From the NCBI GenBank assembly GCA_035455245.1, contig DATIFN010000017.1, positions 1 to 9,618 of the forward strand: 9,618 bases of DNA, given 5' to 3'. Every line of letters begins with the position of its first letter. Positions within the stretch are counted from its first letter, which is position 1. Of this stretch, positions 5,260 through 9,618 are shown piece by piece. The translations under genes were made by a program, and so were the position numbers. Source of the stretch: UBA8516 sp035455245 (GTDB taxonomy: Archaea > Thermoproteota > Nitrososphaeria > Nitrososphaerales > Nitrosopumilaceae). Under the pieces are notes generated by a model. The model had not been told where the DNA came from. It worked only from the letters and a program-made list of their open reading frames with translations, and made no database searches.

Positions 5260-6348
5260 TTGCGTAAATATCGTGATAAATTGGGTAAAAAGATTCGAAT
5301 AGCAATTGCAGGTGTAGGAAACTGCGCATCAGCCCTGATACAAGGATCTCACTATTATTCAAAAAATCCCAATGATACTGTCGGGTTAACAGCTTACAAC
5401 ATTGCTGGTTACGAACCTGGTGATATTGAAGTAGTCGCTGCTTTTGATGTAGGTGATACGAAGGTAGGAAAAGATGTCTCTGAGGCCATTTATGCAAGAC
5501 CAAATAACACTGTCACCATTGCTGAAGTTCCGAAGATTGGAGTTACCGTCCAGAAAGGTCCTACTCTTGATGGTGTAGGAAGGCACCTAAGCCAGATTGT
5601 ATCTTTATCAAAAGAACCAGATGTTAACGTAAAAAAGATTCTAGTAGACACTGGTGCAGAAATGCTTGTAAACTATCTTCCTGTTGGAAGTACAAACGCA
5701 GTAAGAAACTATGCAACACAAGCCCTTGAAGCAGGAATTGGTTTCCTAAATGCAATCCCAGTGTTTATTGCTTCGGAATCAAAGTGGCAGCAAACCTTTG
5801 CTGACAAAAAACTTCCCTTGGCAGGGGATGACGTCATGAGTCAACTTGGTGCTACAGTAGTTCACAAAACTCTTGTAAAACTTTTCGTAGATAGGGGGGT
5901 TTTGGTTGACGGTACTTATCAGCTTAACATTGGCGGAGACATGGATTTTTACAACATGCTTGATGAAGAAAGACTGGAAGACAAGAGAATTAGCAAAACA
6001 AGTGCAGTAAAGGCGATGGCTGACTATGACATTCCAATGAGAATAGGTCCAAGTGACTATGTTGATTTTATAGATAATGAAAAAATTTGTTATATCAACA
6101 TTGAAGGAAAATACTTTGGAAAGATCCCAGTAAAAATCGATCTCAAACTCAAAGTGATTGACGCTTACAACAGTGCTGGAATAATGATTGACGCCATCAG
6201 GGGCCTCAAGGTCGCACTTGACAGAAAACTCTCAGGTCCCATGACTAGTATTTCATCATACTGCTTCAAACATCCTCCGATACAAATGCCCTACACTGAG
6301 GCAAAGAAGGCATTTCTGGAGTTTGTTGAAGGAAAGAGAGATAGGTAA
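5260..6348 (+). CDS. ino1: Inositol-3-phosphate synthase (actinobacterial-type MIPS)
   Basis: This enzyme converts glucose 6-phosphate to 1L-myo-inositol 1-phosphate with NAD, the first step to inositol lipids and other inositol compounds. Numbering is from TTG 5260 (362 residues). The Rossmann motif AIAGVGNCASALIQG is at 15-29, AAFDV at 60-64, GPTLDGVGRHL at 100-110, NYLPVGS at 138-144 and AIPVFIAS at 165-172. GDDVMSQLGATVVHKTLVKL (189-208) is the catalytic-domain signature, followed by QLNIGGDMDFYNM (221-233), KTSAV (246-250), IGPSDYV (262-268) and NSAGIMIDAIRGLKVALDR (304-322). From memory it resembles mycobacterial Ino1 much more than the longer eukaryote-like forms. TTG 5281, giving a GKKIRIAIAG N-terminus, is an equally good or better start given the promoter. 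The likely role is archaetidylinositol headgroup synthesis; supply to a thiol pathway is speculative. Confidence 0.95.
   Translation: MRKYRDKLGKKIRIAIAGVGNCASALIQGSHYYSKNPNDTVGLTAYNIAGYEPGDIEVVAAFDVGDTKVGKDVSEAIYARPNNTVTIAEVPKIGVTVQKGPTLDGVGRHLSQIVSLSKEPDVNVKKILVDTGAEMLVNYLPVGSTNAVRNYATQALEAGIGFLNAIPVFIASESKWQQTFADKKLPLAGDDVMSQLGATVVHKTLVKLFVDRGVLVDGTYQLNIGGDMDFYNMLDEERLEDKRISKTSAVKAMADYDIPMRIGPSDYVDFIDNEKICYINIEGKYFGKIPVKIDLKLKVIDAYNSAGIMIDAIRGLKVALDRKLSGPMTSISSYCFKHPPIQMPYTEAKKAFLEFVEGKRDR
5265..5272 (-). promoter_or_regulatory. TATA-like box of the deoxyhypusine synthase gene
   Basis: The minus strand reads GATATTTA centred near 5268, predicting transcription from about 5242 and a leader of roughly 7 bases before TTG 5235. 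It lies within the longest version of the inositol-phosphate synthase reading frame, another hint that the latter starts at 5281. Confidence 0.3.
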
Positions 6349-6385
6349 AACAGACAAGTCCAGTATTTACAAAAATCCCTTTACG

Positions 6386-6393
6386 ATTATAAA
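6386..6393 (+). promoter_or_regulatory. TATA-like box upstream of smc
   Basis: ATTATAAA lies in the 107-base gap between the inositol-phosphate synthase stop and smc. It predicts a transcript start near 6415 and a leader of about 40 bases before ATG 6456, long for this organism type. A weaker CAATATTC at 6435-6442 would instead suit a start at TTG 6474. Confidence 0.35.
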
Positions 6394-6455
6394 CCCACAT
6401 TGCAATAATTGTTAGCATAGTCAACGAAACTTGTCAATATTCTGTTATTTCGCAT

Positions 6456-9400
6456 ATGAGGGAATCGAGATCATTGGTTCATATTAAAAAAGTAGAGATT
6501 TTTGGGTTCAAATCATTTGGTTACAAGAACACCATAGTAAACCTTGAACCTGGCCTTGTGGCTATCTCAGGACCAAACGGATCCGGTAAGAGTAACATAC
6601 TGGATGCAATTACCTTCGCTCTTGGTGAAAACTCTCCAAAAATAATGAGGGTGGATAAATTACGATCTTTACTTCATGACGTTGAAAACAAGCACCAGGG
6701 AACGAAGATTGCACGAGTTAGCTGCCATTTTGATAACACCGACAGAAAGATCCCTTTGGATTCAAACACCGTTACGATAACAAGAGAGATGGACGAAGCT
6801 GGGGAAAACGTCTATTATTTAAATCAAAAAAAAATGCAACGAAACCACATACTTGACCTACTTGAGGTTGCAAACGCTGGTATACACAAACTCAACATCG
6901 TACAACAAGGTACTATCACAAGGATTTCTGAATTTAACGCGGAAGAACGTAGGAGAATAATTGAAGATATTATTGGTTTGGCCTACTTTGATGAGAAAAA
7001 GACAGAATCACTAAAACAACTCGATGAGGCAGACAGGCGACTTGAAATTGCGCTTGCTAGGATGGATGAGATAAAAAAACGTATAGATGAACTAGAAGCC
7101 GAAAGAAACTTCCAGCTAAGATATGTGTATTTGGATCATGAACTTGGCCGATTTCATGCAATCCAAGCATCAAATAAGTTACGTGAAATAGAATCACAAA
7201 AAATATCAAAGGAAAGAAACCTAAACGCCATTCTTTCGGAATCAAAAAAACTTGAAGAACAACGTAATCAGATAAAAGACGAAATCAAAAAGCTCGAGGA
7301 GGAAAAACAAAAGTTCATGGAAGAGGTTAACGCATATAATATTGCAAAAGCTGCAATTGATTCAGAGCTTTCCACTGCAATGCAATCTTCTGAACGTGCA
7401 AACAGTAAGATAGCTACAAACACAAGAAGGCTTGGCCAAATAGATACTAGATTGCCAGAAATAGAAACCGAGCTAGTTTCACTCCATGAAAAACGTTCTA
7501 TTTTAGAATCACAAATTGTTCAAATTAAGGAATCCATAAGATCAATTGATGAAACAAAAAAATCAACCAATGCAGAACTCGCTTCCGTTGATTCAGAAAT
7601 TCATCAAGTCTTAAAACAACAATCACAAGCTGCAACAAACAGAATTAAAGTAGATGACAAAATAAAAAATCTTACAAACACACTTAGCGAGGCAAAACTT
7701 TCATTATCAAAAATTGAAGCAGAAAGAACCGATATTTTAAACAAAATAGAGCAAAATACTGCAAAGATTAAATCATTTGGAATAGAAAAGGAAAAATTAT
7801 CAGATCTTGAACAAAAACTCCGTATTGTCAGAGCGGGACATGAAGCAACGATTAACGAACTAAAATCAAGGCTCGCAAACATGAAGGAAAAGTATTCAAA
7901 GATTGAAAAAGACATTGAAGAAAACTCGCTCATTTTAGAAAAAGCAAGCAAAACTGCAGCACAACATGAGACAAAAATTCGTGTTGTAAAAGAGGTAATG
8001 CATGAGGATTATTCCATAGCAAAACTCAAAGAAGATTCAAAGCGACTTGGAATTCAAGGCCTTGTTTATGAGGTTCTCTCATGGGAAGCACAATATGAAA
8101 GACCACTTCTTGCCGTAGGTTCTGATTGGCTAAAGGCCCTTGTAGTAAATGATTTTGGTACTTTACTTGGATTAGCCGAATTTGCACAGGAAAAGAAACT
8201 TCCAAAGATAAAAATAATTCCATTAGATGCAATACCAAATTCAAAAGTAGAACTCCCAAAAGAGTCAGGAATTGTAGGTGTTCTGTCTGATTATGTAAAA
8301 TGTGAGGACAAATTTGTCGCCCTCAAGAACTTTATCTTTGGTAATGTCATTTTGGCGGATTCTAAAGAATCCGCTTATGTTCTGTCCAAAAAAGGATACA
8401 AGGCAGTCACTACCGACGGACAATTCTTTGAGGCAGATGCCAATGCCGTAGTTGTTGATATTAATTCAAAGATATCAAAGCTTACGAAAATAATTCTACT
8501 TAGTACGTCTGTTGATGATATAATTCAGGCACTAGGTTTGTTAAAAAAATTCATCCAAGATAAAAAATCAAAGCTCAAAAAAATCGAGAGAATAACAAAA
8601 AGTCTTGAGGAAAGGTATCATTCATCAGAAACAGGTCTTACAAACGTTGATCTACATGTCACTGATATAAGAGCTAAAATAAAATCGATTACTAGCACTG
8701 AAGATCAACTCGCATCAAGAATTTCCCAACTTGCACGACATGATGAAAGTCTTAAGACTAGTATGGCAAAGATTGAATCATACATTGTGTCTTTAGATGA
8801 ACGCATAACAGTGACTAAGGAAAATTATGCAGAGGAAGAACAATCAAGAATTGCAAACTCGCTTTCATCACTAAATGATAAAAAATCTAATATTTTAAGT
8901 GCACAAACTCTGATTTTAAGCCAGATTAGGGAACAGACAGCCAATCAGATTGAACTTACAAACGGCGAAAATGCCATAAAATCAAGCATGAGGACACTTC
9001 ATGAGGAGCAATCTAGGTTAAAACATGAAAAACATGATCTTGAGGTGGAACTTAATGCTGTGGCGAAAGAAAAAGAATCAGCTGAGGCGGCACTTGTTTC
9101 CTTGAGGGAAAAAGAACAACAATTAATATCCACCTCTGGAAGTTCCGTTTCGACCCTCAAAGAGTATGATGGTAAGTTAAAGCAGCTTTATGACACAGAA
9201 AAATCTCTAACAAAAGAAATTAACAATTTTGAAAGACAATCTGATTCTCTTTCTCGTGATGTACATGACCTTACAGAAAATGAAGTCAAGATCAAAGCAA
9301 CACTTAGCTCGTATGGTTACGACGAAATTTTAGAAACATTTGATGTAGATCAAATACTCACTAGATTGGAAGCAGAAAAAAAGGCATTAAGTGGAACACT

Positions 9401-9618
9401 GAACACAAAAGCTCCTGAAGCATATGTTGAGATCTCAAATGGGTATCGTTCCATGTCAACACGTAAAAATGAACTTGAAGAAGAAAGAAATTCTATAGTG
9501 CGATTCATAGAAGCGATTGACAAAGATAAGCGTCAAACATTTTTGGATGCCTATGATAAGGTTGATCAAGACATACGCAAAGTTTTCAATACAATGACCG
9601 GAGGCAATGCTTGGCTTG
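6456..9618 (+). CDS. smc: Chromosome segregation ATPase SMC (3' end beyond window)
   Basis: SMC is the long ABC-type ATPase that dimerises into condensin-like rings to organise and separate chromosomes. The frame is open for 1054 codons to the window end. The N-terminal head (about 8-175) has Walker A GPNGSGKS (39-46) and the Q-loop QQGTITRI (150-157). A first coiled coil, rich in E, K and heptad hydrophobics, spans about 180-525. The hinge spans about 531-669, from L531-GIQGLVYE to the GYKAVTTDG region. The second coiled coil runs about 675-1035. The last residues, MTGGNAWL, are the start of the C-terminal head, so the ABC signature, Walker B and D-loop (roughly 100-120 residues) lie outside. 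The hinge length and lack of a CxxC hook separate it from Rad50. ATG 6456 is the only upstream ATG; TTG 6474 would give the more usual short N-terminus. No kleisin gene is visible in the window. Confidence 0.97.
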   Translation, partial: MRESRSLVHIKKVEIFGFKSFGYKNTIVNLEPGLVAISGPNGSGKSNILDAITFALGENSPKIMRVDKLRSLLHDVENKHQGTKIARVSCHFDNTDRKIPLDSNTVTITREMDEAGENVYYLNQKKMQRNHILDLLEVANAGIHKLNIVQQGTITRISEFNAEERRRIIEDIIGLAYFDEKKTESLKQLDEADRRLEIALARMDEIKKRIDELEAERNFQLRYVYLDHELGRFHAIQASNKLREIESQKISKERNLNAILSESKKLEEQRNQIKDEIKKLEEEKQKFMEEVNAYNIAKAAIDSELSTAMQSSERANSKIATNTRRLGQIDTRLPEIETELVSLHEKRSILESQIVQIKESIRSIDETKKSTNAELASVDSEIHQVLKQQSQAATNRIKVDDKIKNLTNTLSEAKLSLSKIEAERTDILNKIEQNTAKIKSFGIEKEKLSDLEQKLRIVRAGHEATINELKSRLANMKEKYSKIEKDIEENSLILEKASKTAAQHETKIRVVKEVMHEDYSIAKLKEDSKRLGIQGLVYEVLSWEAQYERPLLAVGSDWLKALVVNDFGTLLGLAEFAQEKKLPKIKIIPLDAIPNSKVELPKESGIVGVLSDYVKCEDKFVALKNFIFGNVILADSKESAYVLSKKGYKAVTTDGQFFEADANAVVVDINSKISKLTKIILLSTSVDDIIQALGLLKKFIQDKKSKLKKIERITKSLEERYHSSETGLTNVDLHVTDIRAKIKSITSTEDQLASRISQLARHDESLKTSMAKIESYIVSLDERITVTKENYAEEEQSRIANSLSSLNDKKSNILSAQTLILSQIREQTANQIELTNGENAIKSSMRTLHEEQSRLKHEKHDLEVELNAVAKEKESAEAALVSLREKEQQLISTSGSSVSTLKEYDGKLKQLYDTEKSLTKEINNFERQSDSLSRDVHDLTENEVKIKATLSSYGYDEILETFDVDQILTRLEAEKKALSGTLNTKAPEAYVEISNGYRSMSTRKNELEEERNSIVRFIEAIDKDKRQTFLDAYDKVDQDIRKVFNTMTGGNAWL

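Noticed and set aside
2126..6348. A complete mycothiol pathway
   Set aside because: Only ligase-like, GNAT-like and Ino1 genes are present. No MshA glycosyltransferase or MshB deacetylase is in the window, and the ligase has lost the thiol-binding Cys ligand. Kept only as an analogy.
6511..6525. GGGTTCAAATC resembling a tRNA T-loop
   Set aside because: It lies inside the SMC N-terminal FGFKSFG coding motif with no acceptor stem or other arms.
7604..7951. 115-codon minus-strand open frame within smc
   Set aside because: Its composition (Ser/Phe-rich, low-complexity) is what antisense of a Lys/Glu-rich coiled coil gives. The smc frame is continuous here.
6456..9618. Possible frameshift or interruption in smc, or a Rad50 instead of SMC
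   Set aside because: Reading in one frame from ATG 6456 gives 1054 codons with no stop and all expected regions in order. There is no CxxC zinc hook, so not Rad50.

Overview
The window looks like a marine ammonia-oxidising archaeon (Nitrososphaerota/Thaumarchaeota, Nitrosopumilus-like). This is inferred from protein content and DNA style; no database was searched. Indicators are low GC, very tight gene packing, TATA-like boxes about 26 bases before starts (leaderless transcripts), TTG/GTG starts, and an archaeal gene set: deoxyhypusine synthase, a PAC2 proteasome-chaperone homologue, a stand-alone RAM domain, an actinobacterial-type inositol-phosphate synthase and a full-length-type SMC. No mobile element, CRISPR array, tRNA or rRNA was seen; this reads as chromosomal backbone.

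Layout. 1-198 (+): C-terminal end of a small Cys-containing membrane-anchored protein. 195-812 (-): LysE-type exporter, meeting the first gene tail to tail in a shared CTAG. 1091-1801 (-) and 846-1094 (-): a PAC2-family protein ending in a proteasome-docking HbYX-like tail, translationally coupled to an 82-residue unknown protein. 1802-2125: the only long gene-free stretch, with two promoters, an imperfect inverted repeat and a start-less open frame. 2126-4244 (+): a three-gene operon of RAM-domain protein, cysteinyl-tRNA-synthetase-like ligase and GNAT acetyltransferase. 4237-5235 (-): deoxyhypusine synthase, convergent with and overlapping the GNAT gene. 5260-6348 (+): inositol-3-phosphate synthase, divergent from it across a tiny shared promoter region. 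6456-9618 (+): chromosome-segregation ATPase SMC, cut by the window end about one hundred residues before its likely C-terminus.

The most interesting part is the 2126-4244 operon. The ligase keeps the HIGH and KMSKS motifs and one zinc ligand (C28) of cysteinyl-tRNA synthetase. The near-invariant zinc/substrate cysteine of the WHIEC motif is Asp (D207), the glutamate ligand of the PHHENE motif is His (H236), and the C-terminal tRNA-binding extension is missing. It overlaps by ATGA a GNAT protein built of two GNAT-like halves, only the second with an acetyl-CoA loop. The pairing of a CysRS-like ligase with a two-domain GNAT recalls MshC and MshD of mycothiol synthesis, and an actinobacterial-type Ino1 lies 1 kb away. 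This is a hypothesis: the altered ligands argue against simple mycothiol chemistry, and the ligase could still be the cell's own divergent CysRS.
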